64,000 nucleotides of DNA, from the NCBI RefSeq assembly GCF_000445995.2, contig NC_022080.4, forward strand, positions 2,266,001 through 2,330,000, given 5' to 3'. Source of the stretch: Geobacillus genomosp. 3. Lineage in GTDB: Bacteria; Bacillota; Bacilli; Bacillales; Anoxybacillaceae. Positions 34,995 to 45,361 of the stretch are shown here, one piece after another (position 1 is the first letter of the stretch; the number at the start of each line of letters is the position of its first letter). Position numbers and translations under genes: made by a program. Under the pieces are notes generated by a model. It was given only the letters and a program-made list of their open reading frames with translations. It was not told the origin of the DNA and ran no database searches.

Positions 34995-35978
34995 CTAAAA
35001 CGCCGCTAATTCGCGCATCGCTTTTTCGACTTTTTCCGGGTTGACCATAAAGAACTTTTCCATCGTCGGCGCATATGGCATGGCCGGAACGTCCGGGCCG
35101 GCGAGGCGCATAATCGGCGCGTCAAGATCGAACAAACAATGCTCCGCAATAATGGCGGCGACTTCGCTCATGACGCTGCCTTCTTTGTTGTCTTCCGTAA
35201 TGAGCAGCACTTTGCCCGTTTTGCTCGCCGCTTCGATGATCGCTTCTTTGTCGAGCGGATAGACGGTGCGCAAATCGAGCAGATGGACGGAAATGCCGTC
35301 TTGGGCGACGCGCTCGGCCGCCTGCAAGGCAAAATGGACACAAAGCCCGTACGTGATGACCGTGATGTCGTCCCCTTCCCGCTTCACATCCGCCTTGCCG
35401 ATCGGCAGCACGTAGTCATCTTCCGGCACCTCTCCTTTAATGAGGCGGTAGGCGCGTTTATGCTCGAAAAAGAGCACTGGGTCTTCGTCGCGAATCGCCG
35501 CTTTCAGCAGCCCTTTCACATCGTATGGCGTCGACGGCATGACGATTTTTAACCCAGGCTGGTTGGCGAAAATCGCTTCGACTGACTGCGAGTGATAGAG
35601 AGCGCCATGAACACCGCCGCCGTACGGGGCGCGGATGACGATCGGGCAGTTCCAGTCGTTGTTCGAGCGGTAGCGGATGCGCGCCGCTTCAGAAATGATT
35701 TGGTTGACCGCTGGCATGATAAAATCGGCAAACTGAATTTCGGCAATCGGGCGCAGGCCGTACATCGCCGCGCCGATGCCGACGCCGACGATCGCCGACT
35801 CGGAAAGCGGCGTGTCGATGACGCGCTCTTCGCCGAACTGCTCGTACAATCCTTGTGTCGCTTTGAACACCCCGCCTTTTCGGCCGACGTCTTCTCCCAA
35901 CACAAACACGCGCGGGTCTCGTTCCATTTCTTCGCGAATCGCCATCGTGACGGCATCAATATAGGAAATAACAGGCAT
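34995..35978 (-). CDS. bkdAB: Branched-chain 2-oxoacid dehydrogenase E1 beta
   Basis: From the ATG at 35978 (MPVISYIDAVTMAIREEM), with AAGGGGG upstream, the protein has 327 residues, the standard length. Motifs include VFVLGEDVGRKGGVFKATQGL, DTPLSESAIVGVGIGAAMYGLRPIAEIQFADF and ITEDNKEGSVMSE. With BkdAA it forms the alpha2beta2 ThDP-dependent decarboxylase. The longer frame to 36023 runs into the preceding gene and is rejected. Confidence 0.95.
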   Translation of the reverse strand: MPVISYIDAVTMAIREEMERDPRVFVLGEDVGRKGGVFKATQGLYEQFGEERVIDTPLSESAIVGVGIGAAMYGLRPIAEIQFADFIMPAVNQIISEAARIRYRSNNDWNCPIVIRAPYGGGVHGALYHSQSVEAIFANQPGLKIVMPSTPYDVKGLLKAAIRDEDPVLFFEHKRAYRLIKGEVPEDDYVLPIGKADVKREGDDITVITYGLCVHFALQAAERVAQDGISVHLLDLRTVYPLDKEAIIEAASKTGKVLLITEDNKEGSVMSEVAAIIAEHCLFDLDAPIMRLAGPDVPAMPYAPTMEKFFMVNPEKVEKAMRELAAF

Positions 35979-35991
35979 CGTCGATTCCCCC

Positions 35992-36987
35992 TTACTCCTC
36001 GGCATACACGTAGCGAAGCGCATGCTCCGGCTCGGCGTACGGCGCCTTCTCAGCGTAGTCAGTCGCTTCGTTCACTTCCTTCATGACGCGCGCTTGAATT
36101 TCTTCATCCCGTTCATCGGTCAAAACGCCCGTTTCTTTCAAATAGTTGGCAAACGACACGATCGGGTCTTTGGCGCGCGCTTCGGCGAGCTCTTCTTCCG
36201 TCCGATAGACGCGGTGGTCATCGTCCGACGAGTGCGACGTCAGCCGGTATGTCACGGCCTCGATGAGCGTCGGCCCTTCGCCGCGGCGGGCGCGGTCAGC
36301 CGCTTCTTTCACGACGCGGTACACTTCGAGCGGGTCGGTGCCGTCGACCGTATAGCCCGGCATGCCATAGCCGATGGCGCGGTCGGACACCTTTTCGCAC
36401 GCGAGTTGTTTCGAAATGGGCACGGAAATGGCGTACTTGTTGTTTTCGCACATAAAGATGACTGGGAGTTTATGAACGCCGGCGAAGTTCGCCCCTTCAT
36501 GGAAGTCGCCTTGGTTCGACGACCCTTCGCCGAACGTGACGAAGGCGACAAAATCTTTCTTTTCCATTTTCGCCGCCAGCGCAAAGCCAACCGCATGCGG
36601 CACTTGCGTCGTCACGGGCGATGAACCGGTGACGATCCGGTTTTTCTTTTTCCCGAAATGCCCTGGCATTTGCCGGCCGCCGGAGTTCGGGTCTTCCGCC
36701 TTGGCAAACGCCGCCAACATCAATTCTCTCGGCGTCATGCCAAACGTCAGGACAACGCCCACATCGCGGTAATACGGCAAGACATAGTCTTTCGTGCGGT
36801 CAAGGGCGAACGCCGCGCCGACTTGCGCCGCTTCCTGTCCTTGGCATGAGATGACGAACGGAATTTTCCCCGCCCGGTTTAACAGCCACATCCGCTCATC
36901 GAGCTTGCGGGCCAAGAGCATCGTTTCATACATTTCCAACACCGTGTCATCGCTTAATCCAAGCGCCTGATGACGGTTTTGCGCCAT
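35992..36987 (-). CDS. bkdAA: Branched-chain 2-oxoacid dehydrogenase E1 alpha
   Basis: From the ATG at 36987 (MAQNRHQALGLSDD), with GGGAGG upstream, the protein has 331 residues. The ThDP-binding GDFHEGANFAG-to-CENNKYAIS region and the phosphorylation-loop segment YRLTSHSSDDDHRVYR typical of branched-chain E1 alpha are visible. It decarboxylates 2-oxoisovalerate and related acids. It lies 13 bases before bkdAB. Confidence 0.95.
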   Translation of the reverse strand: MAQNRHQALGLSDDTVLEMYETMLLARKLDERMWLLNRAGKIPFVISCQGQEAAQVGAAFALDRTKDYVLPYYRDVGVVLTFGMTPRELMLAAFAKAEDPNSGGRQMPGHFGKKKNRIVTGSSPVTTQVPHAVGFALAAKMEKKDFVAFVTFGEGSSNQGDFHEGANFAGVHKLPVIFMCENNKYAISVPISKQLACEKVSDRAIGYGMPGYTVDGTDPLEVYRVVKEAADRARRGEGPTLIEAVTYRLTSHSSDDDHRVYRTEEELAEARAKDPIVSFANYLKETGVLTDERDEEIQARVMKEVNEATDYAEKAPYAEPEHALRYVYAEE

Positions 36988-37056
36988 CGCAACAACCTCC
37001 CTTAGATTCACATAGTCAACCAATGATCACGCGCCGCGCGCATACGGCGAAATCGG

Positions 37057-38478
37057 TTAAAAATGAATAGCTTTGCCGTCGACCGCCAACGCCGCTTCCG
37101 CCATCGCCTCTGACAACGTCGGGTGCGGATGGATCGCGTGGGCCACTTCCCACGGAGCCGCATCGAGCACGCGGGCAAGCCCCGCCTCGGAAATCAAATC
37201 GGTCACGTGCGGCCCGACCATATGAACGCCGAGCACATCGTCCGTCTTGCGGTCAGCGATAATTTTTACAAATCCTTCCGCTTCGCCGAACACCAACGCC
37301 TTGCCAATGGCTTTAAACGGAAACTTGCCGACTTTGACGTCATAGCCTTTCGCCTTCGCTTCCTGTTCCGTTAAGCCGACGGCAGCGGCTTCCGGCCGGG
37401 TGTAAATGCAGCGGGGCACCGTCGTGTAGTCGATCGGCGCCGGGTTATGCCCGGCTACATGTTCAATGGCGACGATCCCTTCATGGGCGGCGACGTGGGC
37501 AAGCTGCAGGCCGCCGATGACATCGCCGATCGCGTAAATGTGCGATTCTTTCGTTTGGCCGAACTCGTTCGTTTGAATATACCCCTTCTCCACGACAATC
37601 TCGGTGTTTTCCAAGCCGATCCCCTCAATGTTCGCCTGCCGCCCGACGGAAACAAGCATCTTGTCGGCCGTAAACGTTTTCCGCTCGCCTTGATGCTCCG
37701 CTTGGATCGTGACGCCGTTTCCTTTCTCGAGCGTTTCCGCGAGCACCCGCGCTCCCGTGACGATGTTGACACCGCGGCGGCGGAGCAGTTTTTCCATTTC
37801 TTTTGACACGTCTTCATCTTCTGTCGGCAAAATGCGATCGGCATATTCCAGCACCGTCACGTCAACGCCGAAATCATTAAGCATGGACGCCCATTCCATG
37901 CCGATTACGCCGCCGCCAACGATCAAGATGGACGACGGGAGCGCCTCCATTTGCAGCGCTTCATCGGACGTCATCACCAATTCGCCGTCCGGCTCAAGCC
38001 CCGGCAGCGTGCGCGGACGCGAACCGGTGGCGATGACGACGAATTTCGGGACGAGCATTTCGTTTTCGCTGCCGTCGTTCATTTCGACCGACACCGTCCC
38101 CGGCAGCGGGGAAAAGATCGACGGGCCGAGCAGGCGGCCGGTGCCGGCGTACACATCGATTTTCCCTTTTTTCATCAAATGCTGCACGCCTTTGTGGAGC
38201 TGCTCAACAATCGCCGCTTTGCGCGCCTGCACTTTGGCAAAATCAAGGCGCACGCCGTCGGCGATGACGCCAAATGCCTCGCCGTTTTTCGTTTGTGCGT
38301 ACACTTCGGCACTGCGAAGCAGCGCTTTGGACGGAATGCAGCCAGCGTGCAGGCACGTGCCGCCGAGCTTCCCTTTTTCCACAACGGCCGTTTTCAACCC
38401 GAGCTGCGAGGCGCGAATGGCGGCCACATAGCCACCCGTTCCTCCGCCGAGAATGACGACATCGTATTCTTTTGCCAT
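37057..38478 (-). CDS. lpdV: Dihydrolipoyl dehydrogenase (E3) of the branched-chain complex
   Basis: The 473-residue flavoprotein starts with VILGGGTGGYVAAIRA (FAD) and has the redox disulfide GGTCLHAGCIPSKALL, a second nucleotide motif ILIVGGGVIGMEWASML (NAD), AIGDVIGGLQLAHVA and the C-terminal catalytic HPHPTLSE. It reoxidises the lipoyl group of BkdB. Position between buk and bkdAA is as in Bacillus. Confidence 0.95.
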   Translation of the reverse strand: MAKEYDVVILGGGTGGYVAAIRASQLGLKTAVVEKGKLGGTCLHAGCIPSKALLRSAEVYAQTKNGEAFGVIADGVRLDFAKVQARKAAIVEQLHKGVQHLMKKGKIDVYAGTGRLLGPSIFSPLPGTVSVEMNDGSENEMLVPKFVVIATGSRPRTLPGLEPDGELVMTSDEALQMEALPSSILIVGGGVIGMEWASMLNDFGVDVTVLEYADRILPTEDEDVSKEMEKLLRRRGVNIVTGARVLAETLEKGNGVTIQAEHQGERKTFTADKMLVSVGRQANIEGIGLENTEIVVEKGYIQTNEFGQTKESHIYAIGDVIGGLQLAHVAAHEGIVAIEHVAGHNPAPIDYTTVPRCIYTRPEAAAVGLTEQEAKAKGYDVKVGKFPFKAIGKALVFGEAEGFVKIIADRKTDDVLGVHMVGPHVTDLISEAGLARVLDAAPWEVAHAIHPHPTLSEAMAEAALAVDGKAIHF

Positions 38479-38508
38479 CTTGCCTTCTCCTTTCTGTCCG
38501 TTGCCGCA

Positions 38509-39621
38509 TCAGCGCCGGGCTGGAACCGGCGAAACGGCCTTGCCTGGATACACTTTTCCCTCTTCTTCGCCGCGCAAGACGCGAAGCGCGCCTTCGGCGA
38601 GCGCCTGCAATTCATTTTCGCCCGGGTGGACGATGACATCGGCGATCCATTGGACGCGGCGGGTGATCTGTTCGACGAACGATTTGCCGTACGCCAGGCC
38701 GCCGGTCAAAATGATGGCGTCGACTTTGCCGGAAAGCACAGCGCTGGCTGCACCGATTTCTTTCGCCACTTGGTACGCCATCGCCTCATAGACGAGCTTG
38801 GCCTTTTCATCGCCGGCTTCGATCATTTTCTCGACTTTCACCGCATCATTCGTGCCAAGATAACCGACAAGGCCGCCGCCGCCGACGAGCATGTTCATGA
38901 TCTCTTCGCGGTAATATTCACCAGAGAAGCATAAAGCAACCAAATCGCCCGCTGGCACCGTCCCGGCGCGCTCCGGGCTGAACGGGCCTTCGCCGTCAAG
39001 GCCGTTGTTGACATCGACGACCCTTCCTTGCTTGTGGGCGCCGACCGTGATGCCGCCGCCCATATGGGCGACGATCAAGTTCAACTCGTCGTACCGTTTG
39101 CCAAGCTGTTTGGCGACGCGGCGGGCGACCGCTTTTTGATTCAAGGCGTGGAAAATGCTGCGCCGCTCAATCGGCGGAAAGCCGCTGATCCGGGCGACCG
39201 GGTCGAGCTCATCGACGACGACCGGATCGACGATAAACGCCGGAATGTTTAAGGCTGAGGCGATTTCGTGCGCCAAAATGCCGCCAAGGTTGGATGCGTG
39301 CTGGCCTGAATAGCCGCGGCGCAAATCAGCAAGCATCGCCTCGTTGACGCGGTACGTCCCGCCTTCGATCGGGCGGAGCAGCCCGCCGCGGCCGCAGACA
39401 GCGCTCAATTTGGATAAATTGATCCCTTCTTCATCGAGGGCTTGCAAAATCGTTTGTTTGCGGAACTCATACTGATCCGCAATCGTTTTATATTGCCGAA
39501 GCGCCTCCGCCTCGTGGCGGATCGTTTTTTCGAGCAATGGCCGTTCGTTTTCAAAGACGCCGATTTTCGTTGAGGTCGAACCAGGGTTAATGGTTAAAAT
39601 GCGGAACTTCTGCTCTTGCAT
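38509..39621 (-). CDS. buk: Butyrate kinase
   Basis: The 370-residue acetokinase-family enzyme shows [19 protein letters not shown] at the phosphate-binding start, [23 protein letters not shown], and [14 protein letters not shown]. It converts butyryl- or branched acyl-phosphate and ADP to the acid and ATP, acting after Ptb. It is the third gene of the operon. Confidence 0.94.
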   Translation of the reverse strand: MQEQKFRILTINPGSTSTKIGVFENERPLLEKTIRHEAEALRQYKTIADQYEFRKQTILQALDEEGINLSKLSAVCGRGGLLRPIEGGTYRVNEAMLADLRRGYSGQHASNLGGILAHEIASALNIPAFIVDPVVVDELDPVARISGFPPIERRSIFHALNQKAVARRVAKQLGKRYDELNLIVAHMGGGITVGAHKQGRVVDVNNGLDGEGPFSPERAGTVPAGDLVALCFSGEYYREEIMNMLVGGGGLVGYLGTNDAVKVEKMIEAGDEKAKLVYEAMAYQVAKEIGAASAVLSGKVDAIILTGGLAYGKSFVEQITRRVQWIADVIVHPGENELQALAEGALRVLRGEEEGKVYPGKAVSPVPARR

Positions 39622-39676
39622 CGTTGTCGTCCCTCCGTCATCCGCCGCGGGGCGAAACGCCGCCCCCTTGCCGTAA

Positions 39677-40780
39677 TTAGCGGCCGCGGCGGCGGCTTAA
39701 AATATGGTGGCCGTTTTGCAAAAATTGGCTGCGCACCTTGCGCATCGTGTCAATCCGCTCTTCCGCCATCCGGTCGGCGGCCACATACGTCGGAATGTTG
39801 TCGCGCTTGGCGATCGCCAACACTTTTTCAATGTTGTCATAAATTTGCTCGATTTTTTTCATCGCCCGTTCGCGGTTGTAGCCGTACAGTTCATCCGCGA
39901 CGTTGATGACACCGCCGGCGTTGATCACATAGTCCGGGGCATAGACGATGCCCATCTCATGGATGATGTCGCCATGGCGCGATTCTTTCAGCTGGTTGTT
40001 CGCCGAACCGGCGATCACTTTCGCCTTCAGCTGTGGAATCGTTTGGTCGTTAATGATGCCGCCGAGCGCGCATGGAGCGAAAATGTCGCACTCGACGCCG
40101 TAAATGTCGTTCGGGTCGACCGCTTGCGCCCCGAATTCTTCGACGGCACGGGCGACAGCTTCTTTGTTGATGTCAGTGACAATGAGCTTCGCCCCTTCTT
40201 CATGCAAATGGCGGCAAAGATGATAGGCGACGTTGCCGACCCCTTGGACGGCGACGACTTTCCCTTCGAGCGAATCGCTGCCGAACGCTTCTTTTACGGC
40301 CGCTTTCATGCCGCGATAGACACCGTAGGCGGTCGCCGGCGACGGGTTGCCGGACGAGCCAAATTCCGGCGAAATGCCGGTTACATAGTCCGTTTCTTGG
40401 TAGATGATGTCCATATCGGCGACGGTCGTGCCGACGTCTTCCGCCGTGATGTAGCGACCGTTCAGCCCTTGAATGAAGCGGCCGAACGCCCGGAACATCG
40501 CTTCATTTTTGTCTTTGCGCGGGTCGCCGATGATCACCGTTTTGCCGCCGCCCAAATTGAGGCCGGCGGCTGCGTTTTTGTACGTCATGCCGCGGGCGAG
40601 GCGCAAGGCGTCTTCAAGCGCCTCCTCCTCCGAATTGTACATCCACATGCGCGTGCCACCCAACGCCGGGCCGAGCGTCGTATCGTGAATGGCGATGATC
40701 GCTTTCAAGCCGGACTCTTTATCTTGGCAAAACAACACTTGTTCATAATCGTATTTTTCCATATATTGAAACAGTTCCAT
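39677..40780 (-). CDS. bcd: Leucine dehydrogenase
   Basis: The 367-residue enzyme starts at the ATG 40780 behind AAAGGAGG; the TTG one codon earlier is unlikely. It has [15 protein letters not shown], the catalytic loop [15 protein letters not shown] and the NAD motif [11 protein letters not shown]. It oxidatively deaminates leucine, valine and isoleucine to the 2-oxoacids that feed the Bkd complex. It is the second gene of the operon. Compare the divergent paralogue at 2508. Confidence 0.95.
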   Translation of the reverse strand: MELFQYMEKYDYEQVLFCQDKESGLKAIIAIHDTTLGPALGGTRMWMYNSEEEALEDALRLARGMTYKNAAAGLNLGGGKTVIIGDPRKDKNEAMFRAFGRFIQGLNGRYITAEDVGTTVADMDIIYQETDYVTGISPEFGSSGNPSPATAYGVYRGMKAAVKEAFGSDSLEGKVVAVQGVGNVAYHLCRHLHEEGAKLIVTDINKEAVARAVEEFGAQAVDPNDIYGVECDIFAPCALGGIINDQTIPQLKAKVIAGSANNQLKESRHGDIIHEMGIVYAPDYVINAGGVINVADELYGYNRERAMKKIEQIYDNIEKVLAIAKRDNIPTYVAADRMAEERIDTMRKVRSQFLQNGHHILSRRRGR

Positions 40781-40799
40781 CAAAGAAGGCCTCCTTTGT

Positions 40800-41699
40800 T
40801 TATTTCGCTGCCGAACAGATGGCGAGCGCCAACGAATACAATTTGCTTTCCGCCGAGTCGGCGCGCGACGTCAAGACGATCGGCGCCTTCGCCCCGGCGA
40901 TGACCGCGCCGACTTTGGCTTTCGCAAAATAGACGAGCGATTTGTACAACATGTTGCCGGATTCAATGTCCGGCACAAGCAAAATATCAGCCTGTCCGGC
41001 TACTTCGCTGTCAATCCGCTTATGGCTTGCCGCTGCGGACGACACGGCATTATCAAGCGCAAGCGGCCCGTCAATGAGACAATGTTCGATTTGCCCGCGC
41101 CGCTGCATCATACTAAGGGCAGCCGCGTCAAGCGTCACCGGCATGGCCGGGTTCACCGTTTCCACCGCCGCCAAGGCGGCCACTTTCGGCTGTTCGATGC
41201 CGATCGAGTGCGCCACACTGACGGCATTGTTCACAATTTGCACTTTTTGCTCGAGATCGGGGGCGATGTTCATCGCCGCATCGGTTACGATGACGAGCTG
41301 ATCGAACTCCGGCACTTCAAACACCGCGACATGGGACAACACCCTCCCGGCGCGCAACCCGTATTCTTTGTTCAAGACAGCTTTCAGCAGCGTTGCTGTC
41401 GGCACATGCCCTTTCATCAAGGCATCTGCTTCATTCAAATGAACGGCGCGCACCGCCAGTTCAGCCGCCTGGACGACCGAATTGGCGTGAACGATGTCAA
41501 CATCGGAAGAACCGACGCACCCCTTTTCCTTGAGCAATCGTCCAATTCGCTCCCGGTCCCCGTACAACACAAACCGTCCGAGGCGATGCCTAGTCGCCAT
41601 CGCCACCGCTTCGATCACTTCCTCATCCTCGGCGGCGGCCACAGCCACCGTCCGTCCTTGACATTGACTTGCTTCCTCGATCAATGTTTTCAGCTTCAT
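40800..41699 (-). CDS. ptb: Phosphate butyryltransferase
   Basis: The 299-residue PTA/PTB-family enzyme exchanges CoA for phosphate on branched acyl-CoAs. Visible features are [43 protein letters not shown] and [25 protein letters not shown]. The ATG at 41699 ([10 protein letters not shown]) is preferred over an in-frame GTG at 41711 that touches AAAGG. It is the first gene of the bkd operon, 48 bases after the sigma-54 promoter. Confidence 0.93.
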   Translation of the reverse strand: MKLKTLIEEASQCQGRTVAVAAAEDEEVIEAVAMATRHRLGRFVLYGDRERIGRLLKEKGCVGSSDVDIVHANSVVQAAELAVRAVHLNEADALMKGHVPTATLLKAVLNKEYGLRAGRVLSHVAVFEVPEFDQLVIVTDAAMNIAPDLEQKVQIVNNAVSVAHSIGIEQPKVAALAAVETVNPAMPVTLDAAALSMMQRRGQIEHCLIDGPLALDNAVSSAAASHKRIDSEVAGQADILLVPDIESGNMLYKSLVYFAKAKVGAVIAGAKAPIVLTSRADSAESKLYSLALAICSAAK

Positions 41700-41746
41700 C
41701 GTCTGCACCAACCTTTTCTGCCAATCCGTCGAGGCACTTTTTTATA

Positions 41747-41762
41747 TGCAAAAACCATGCCA
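41747..41762 (-). promoter_or_regulatory. Sigma-54 (SigL) promoter of the bkd operon
   Basis: TGGCATGGTTTTTGCA on the minus strand has the -24 GG and -12 GC exactly spaced and one change from TGGCAC-N5-TTGCA. It fits the SigL/BkdR control known for this operon in Bacillus subtilis. Confidence 0.88.
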
Positions 41763-41774
41763 ACCACAAACTTA

Positions 41775-41788
41775 TGAAAGCGCTTTAT
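41775..41788 (-). promoter_or_regulatory. Candidate cre box upstream of the bkd promoter
   Basis: The plus-strand TGAAAGCGCTTTAT matches the CcpA consensus TGWAARCGYTWWCA at 12 of 14 positions and lies between the BkdR sites and the -24 box. CcpA bound here could block the enhancer-promoter contact. Confidence 0.5.
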
Positions 41789-41810
41789 ACAATAAAGGTT
41801 GTTGAAATTC

Positions 41811-41849
41811 ATTTGCGCAAATTTCTTCGCACAACGCAAATTATTGCGT
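41811..41849 (-). promoter_or_regulatory. BkdR enhancer (UAS) candidates
   Basis: Two related inverted repeats stand 50-100 bases upstream of the sigma-54 promoter: ATTTGCGCAAAT (41811-41822) and ACGCAA-N4-TTGCGT (41834-41849). The shared TTGCG/CGCAA halves suggest one dimeric activator, most simply BkdR. The second repeat overlaps the bkdR stop codon. Confidence 0.6.
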
Positions 41850-43904
41850 GCTATTTTTGTCAATATCGTACTTTTCAAGCTTGTAGTATAAATTGCGCAC
41901 CGAAATGCCAAGCGCGCGGGCTGCCGCCGTTTTATTGCCGCGATGACGCCGGAGCGCCTCTTCGAGCAATTGGGCTTCATACCGGCCCAGCATCTCGTCA
42001 AGCGGCCGGAGTTCCCCTTCCGTTTCGGGGCGAACCGCCGGCGCGGCCGACGGCGCGGAAAGCGGCGGCAAATGTGAAACATCGATCATGACTTCATGAA
42101 ACTTCATAAAAATCATCGCCCGCCCGAGCACGTTCTCGAGCTCGCGGACGTTGCCCGGCCAGTCGTAGGCGAGAAGGCGGGCCATGGCTTCGTCTGTCAC
42201 CCCTTCGACGTTGCGGCCGTAGTCTTGGTTCAGCTTTTGGATCAAATGGCGGCAAAGAGCCGGAATGTCTTCTTTGCGGGCGCGCAACGGCGGGATATAA
42301 ATCGGCATTCGATTGAGCCGGTAATATAAGTCTTCGCGAAATGTGCCGTCGGCAATCGCCTTTTCGAGGTTGACGTTCGTGGCGGCGATGACGCGGACGT
42401 TGATCGGAATCGGTTTCGTGCCGCCGACGCGGACGATTTCCCGCTCCTGCAAAACGCGGAGCAGCTTCGCCTGCGTGCCGGCCGACAGCTCGCCGATTTC
42501 ATCGAGGAAAATGCTGCCGTTGTTCGCCTCTTCAAACAGCCCGCGCTTACCGCCACGCCGGGCGCCGGAAAACGCTCCTTCCTCATAGCCAAACAGTTCG
42601 CTTTCTAATAATGTTTCCGGAATGGCGGCGCAATTGACGCGGATAAACTTGTTATACTTCCGGTCGCTCGCATTGTGGATGGCGTGGGCAAACAGCTCTT
42701 TGCCTGTGCCCGATTCCCCGCGCAGCAAAATCGTCACCGGCGTCGTCGCCGCCAGTTTCGCTTGTTCCATAGCCACTTTCATTTCTTCCGATTCGCCAAC
42801 AATATCGGCAAACGAATATTTCGCCTCGAGCGTGCGGATGATTTGCCGCGCCCGGTTGAGCTCGGCTGTCAGCCGCTGGATTTCCGACACATCATGAATG
42901 ACGCCGACGCTTCCTTTAAGCACCCCGTCGACGATGATCGGGGCGACGTTGACGACGACATCGCGGTTTTTCGGGCCGACTTTCATGCGCGCGCCGCGCA
43001 CCGGACGGCGCGTTTTCAACACTTGCATATGCATGCTTTCCCCTTCGGAGATGTCAGCGGTCGCCGGCTTGCCGATCACTTCCTCTTTCGTCAGGCCGGT
43101 GAGCCGGGTATAAGCCGGATTGATCAAAATGCCGTTTCCGTTTTCATCCACGACAGAAATGGCTTCTTCCGATGAGTAGATGATCGCCTCAAGCATCATG
43201 CGCACTTCTTTTAAGTCTGTGATCTCTTCCGCCAAAGCAACTAGTTCGGTGATATCTTTGAACACGGCAAGCGCCCCGAATAATTTGCCGCTGTCGTCAA
43301 TAATCGGGATGCGGGTGGTGATCAATTTTTTTCCATTGGCCAACTCCACTTCTTGGTGAAACTCTGTCTGTCTCGTTTTCAGCACGCGCGGCAAGCCGCT
43401 TGACGGCAAGACGGACAAAATATGGCGGCCGATTACCTCGTCCTTGTCCACTTCGAGAAGCTGGGCGGCGCTTTCATTCATATCGGTAATGTAAGCATAT
43501 TCATCAACGACAATCATGCCATCGTGGGACGAATGGAAAATTAGAGCGCGCCGGGCCGCCTCGCTTTTCAGCTTGGCGATGAGCGCTTCCTTCTCCTCGA
43601 CGAGCTCCGCCATCATCCGCGCGACAGCGCTCGGGACGATATTCGCCCCCTTGGGCGCCCGCTCGCGGATTTCTTCAAGAACGTCTGTTTTCCCGGTCGT
43701 TTCAATAATCAAATCAAGCGGTCCGTCCATCCATGGGCGCCAGTCACTGCCAACCGCAATGCCCCATTTTCGCGCCAGCTGCAGCCCCGGGGCGCTGTCA
43801 TCGACATCAATGACGGCCACGACGTCAAACCCTGACGCTTCATGAAGCAGTTTCAGCAGCGAGGTTCCCCGCGAATCCGCCCCGATGATGATCACGTTTT
43901 TCAT
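41841..43904 (-). CDS. bkdR: Sigma-54-dependent activator of the bkd operon
   Basis: The 687-residue protein starts at the ATG 43904 ([16 protein letters not shown]) behind GGGGGAACAGA. An N-terminal nucleotide-binding-like domain is followed by PAS domains ([55 protein letters not shown]). The AAA+ core has the Walker [29 protein letters not shown] (variant GAFTGA loop) and [22 protein letters not shown] Fis-type HTH ends the protein ([28 protein letters not shown]). It activates SigL polymerase at the promoter just downstream. Confidence 0.93.
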   Translation of the reverse strand: MKNVIIIGADSRGTSLLKLLHEASGFDVVAVIDVDDSAPGLQLARKWGIAVGSDWRPWMDGPLDLIIETTGKTDVLEEIRERAPKGANIVPSAVARMMAELVEEKEALIAKLKSEAARRALIFHSSHDGMIVVDEYAYITDMNESAAQLLEVDKDEVIGRHILSVLPSSGLPRVLKTRQTEFHQEVELANGKKLITTRIPIIDDSGKLFGALAVFKDITELVALAEEITDLKEVRMMLEAIIYSSEEAISVVDENGNGILINPAYTRLTGLTKEEVIGKPATADISEGESMHMQVLKTRRPVRGARMKVGPKNRDVVVNVAPIIVDGVLKGSVGVIHDVSEIQRLTAELNRARQIIRTLEAKYSFADIVGESEEMKVAMEQAKLAATTPVTILLRGESGTGKELFAHAIHNASDRKYNKFIRVNCAAIPETLLESELFGYEEGAFSGARRGGKRGLFEEANNGSIFLDEIGELSAGTQAKLLRVLQEREIVRVGGTKPIPINVRVIAATNVNLEKAIADGTFREDLYYRLNRMPIYIPPLRARKEDIPALCRHLIQKLNQDYGRNVEGVTDEAMARLLAYDWPGNVRELENVLGRAMIFMKFHEVMIDVSHLPPLSAPSAAPAVRPETEGELRPLDEMLGRYEAQLLEEALRRHRGNKTAAARALGISVRNLYYKLEKYDIDKNSTQ

Positions 43905-44043
43905 TCTGTTCCCCCACATTTCATCTTATGCCAAATTTTGCAGGCAGTTTTATCATACCCGCTTTTTCGTTCCTTGACAAATGGCCAATAACCGCTATGA
44001 TAGTCGATGAAACGACTTCTTTTTGGAAAGGAACGCGATCGCG

Positions 44044-44292
44044 ATGGGGCGAATAATGGCGCTGTTGATTTTAGTCGTTCCGGGATTGGCGGCGGCGCTC
44101 GGCATTAAATGGATGCGCGATGCATTGTTTGGCATCATGCAGCCGCCGTTTGCCGCCTTATGGATGCAATTTCTCGCCGGGCTTGTGCTGTTTGCGGCCG
44201 GGCTGGCGTTTATCGGCGGGTTTTTGCTGCACCGCGACCGAAAACGGAACAAAGTGCAAGCGCGTTTTCAACGAAAACGAAACACGCCTTAA
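44044..44292 (+). CDS. yqzF: Small membrane protein, DUF2627 (YqzF-like)
   Basis: The ATG at 44044 (MGRIMALLILVVPGLAAALG) gives 82 residues; an in-frame TTG at 44023 overlaps the ribosome-binding site. Two transmembrane helices are clear (about 3-17 and 37-60), separated by KWMRDALFGIMQPPF, with a basic cytoplasmic tail. The gene diverges from bkdR, as yqzF does in Bacillus. Function unknown. Confidence 0.8.
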   Translation: MGRIMALLILVVPGLAAALGIKWMRDALFGIMQPPFAALWMQFLAGLVLFAAGLAFIGGFLLHRDRKRNKVQARFQRKRNTP

Positions 44293-44345
44293 TTCGGAAG
44301 CTGACGGCTGTTGCGTTGGCATCTATCCGTTTCAAGGCAAACTAA

Positions 44346-44378
44346 AAAACGCCTTAACGGTTGTCGTTAAGGCGTTTT
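44346..44378. terminator. Bidirectional terminator between yqzF and glpQ-like gene
   Basis: AAAACGCCTTAACG (44346-44359) and CGTTAAGGCGTTTT (44365-44378) form a perfect 14-base stem with a five-base loop. T-tracts flank both sides, and the stop codon of the minus-strand phosphodiesterase gene lies in the stem. Confidence 0.85.
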
Positions 44379-45095
44379 CTCTTTCCATTCCTTCGCTTGG
44401 CGCGGATCGTCGGTGAAAATGGCATCCACTTTATAGGCGAACATCGTCTTCACCGTTTTCGGCTTGTTCACCGTAAACGGACGGACGGCCACGCCGCGAC
44501 GCTGTGCGTCCATGACAAACGCAGCTGTGACTGTCCGATAGTACGGATGCACTCCCTCCGCTTTCATTGCCCGCACATATGTCCACGGGTCGTAGAGCGG
44601 CTCCATGTAGAGGAGCGCTGTTTCGATCTCCGGCGCCAACTGGCGGCAAAGACGCATGCTGTTATGGTTGAACGATGAAAAAATCGTCCGGTTCTCAAGC
44701 CCGTAGCGGTGCACAACGGCGATCGCCTTTTGCTCAAGCCTTTCATAAGCCACGAGGCTGTTTTTCAGCTCAATGTTGACCATAAGCGGCGTCGGCGCCA
44801 GCCAGGCGAGCACTTCCTCGAGATGGGGAATCGGGCAATGGCCGTAACGGCCATTCCATTTTGCCGCCGCATTCAATTTGCGCAACTCGCGATACGTCAT
44901 GTCACGCACCCAGCCGCTCCCGTCAGTCGTCCGGTCGACCGTTTCGTCGTGAATGACGACCGGTTCGCCGTCTTTCGTCAACTGCACATCAAGCTCAATG
45001 CCATCCGCCCCCGCCTTCAGCGCTTCTTCAAACGCTGCCATCGTATTTTCCGGGTGGGTTCCCGCCGCCCCGCGGTGGGCAAAAATATGTGTCAT
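44367..45095 (-). CDS. Glycerophosphodiester phosphodiesterase family protein
   Basis: From the ATG at 45095 (MTHIFAHRGAAGTHPENT), with AAAGGA upstream, the protein has 242 residues. The GDPD motifs are HRGAAGTHPENT (catalytic His), ADGIELDVQLTKDGEPVVIHDETVDRTTDGSG (metal-binding Glu/Asp and second His) and the C-terminal FTVNKPKTVKTMFAYKVDAIFTDDP. It cleaves glycerophosphodiesters to glycerol-3-phosphate, and resembles Bacillus YqiK. No signal peptide is visible, so it acts in the cytoplasm. An upstream extension to 45428 is rejected. Confidence 0.9.
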   Translation of the reverse strand: MTHIFAHRGAAGTHPENTMAAFEEALKAGADGIELDVQLTKDGEPVVIHDETVDRTTDGSGWVRDMTYRELRKLNAAAKWNGRYGHCPIPHLEEVLAWLAPTPLMVNIELKNSLVAYERLEQKAIAVVHRYGLENRTIFSSFNHNSMRLCRQLAPEIETALLYMEPLYDPWTYVRAMKAEGVHPYYRTVTAAFVMDAQRRGVAVRPFTVNKPKTVKTMFAYKVDAIFTDDPRQAKEWKEKTP

Positions 45096-45201
45096 GCCGT
45101 TTCTTCCTTTCCCATATATTCGCCATTTGGCCGGCAAAGCTGGCCGAAAGCGGCAGTGATCAGGTATACTAAAAGTAATGTATGAGACACTGGAGGGGAA
45201 G

Positions 45202-45357
45202 ATGATGCAGCCGCTGAAAATTTCCTTGGAGACGGCGCAAAAGCTGGCAAAAGCGCTCGGCGTGCCAATCGAGCGAGTAATGCACATGCCGCCGCACATT
45301 TTGATGAAAAAATTGCTCGAACTCGAGAAAAAGGAACCAGAACATGACGAATCGTAG
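45202..45357 (+). CDS. Small conserved-looking protein, 51 aa (YycC-like?)
   Basis: GGAGGGGAAG precedes ATGATG. The product (MMQPLKISLETAQKLAKALG, then VPIERVMHMPPHILMKKLLELEKKEPEHDES) is an amphipathic, soluble peptide with a small helix-turn-helix look. It resembles my memory of YycC-like proteins (PF14174), but I cannot verify this. It is divergent from the phosphodiesterase gene and ends in a terminator-like hairpin. Confidence 0.7.
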   Translation: MMQPLKISLETAQKLAKALGVPIERVMHMPPHILMKKLLELEKKEPEHDES

Positions 45358-45361
45358 CCGG

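Noticed and set aside
34107-35009. 300-codon plus-strand frame inside bkdB
   Set aside because: Phe/Arg-rich antisense shadow of the Ala/Pro-linker region of E2.
39704-40903. 399-codon plus-strand frame over bcd
   Set aside because: Antisense shadow; bcd on the minus strand has all family motifs.
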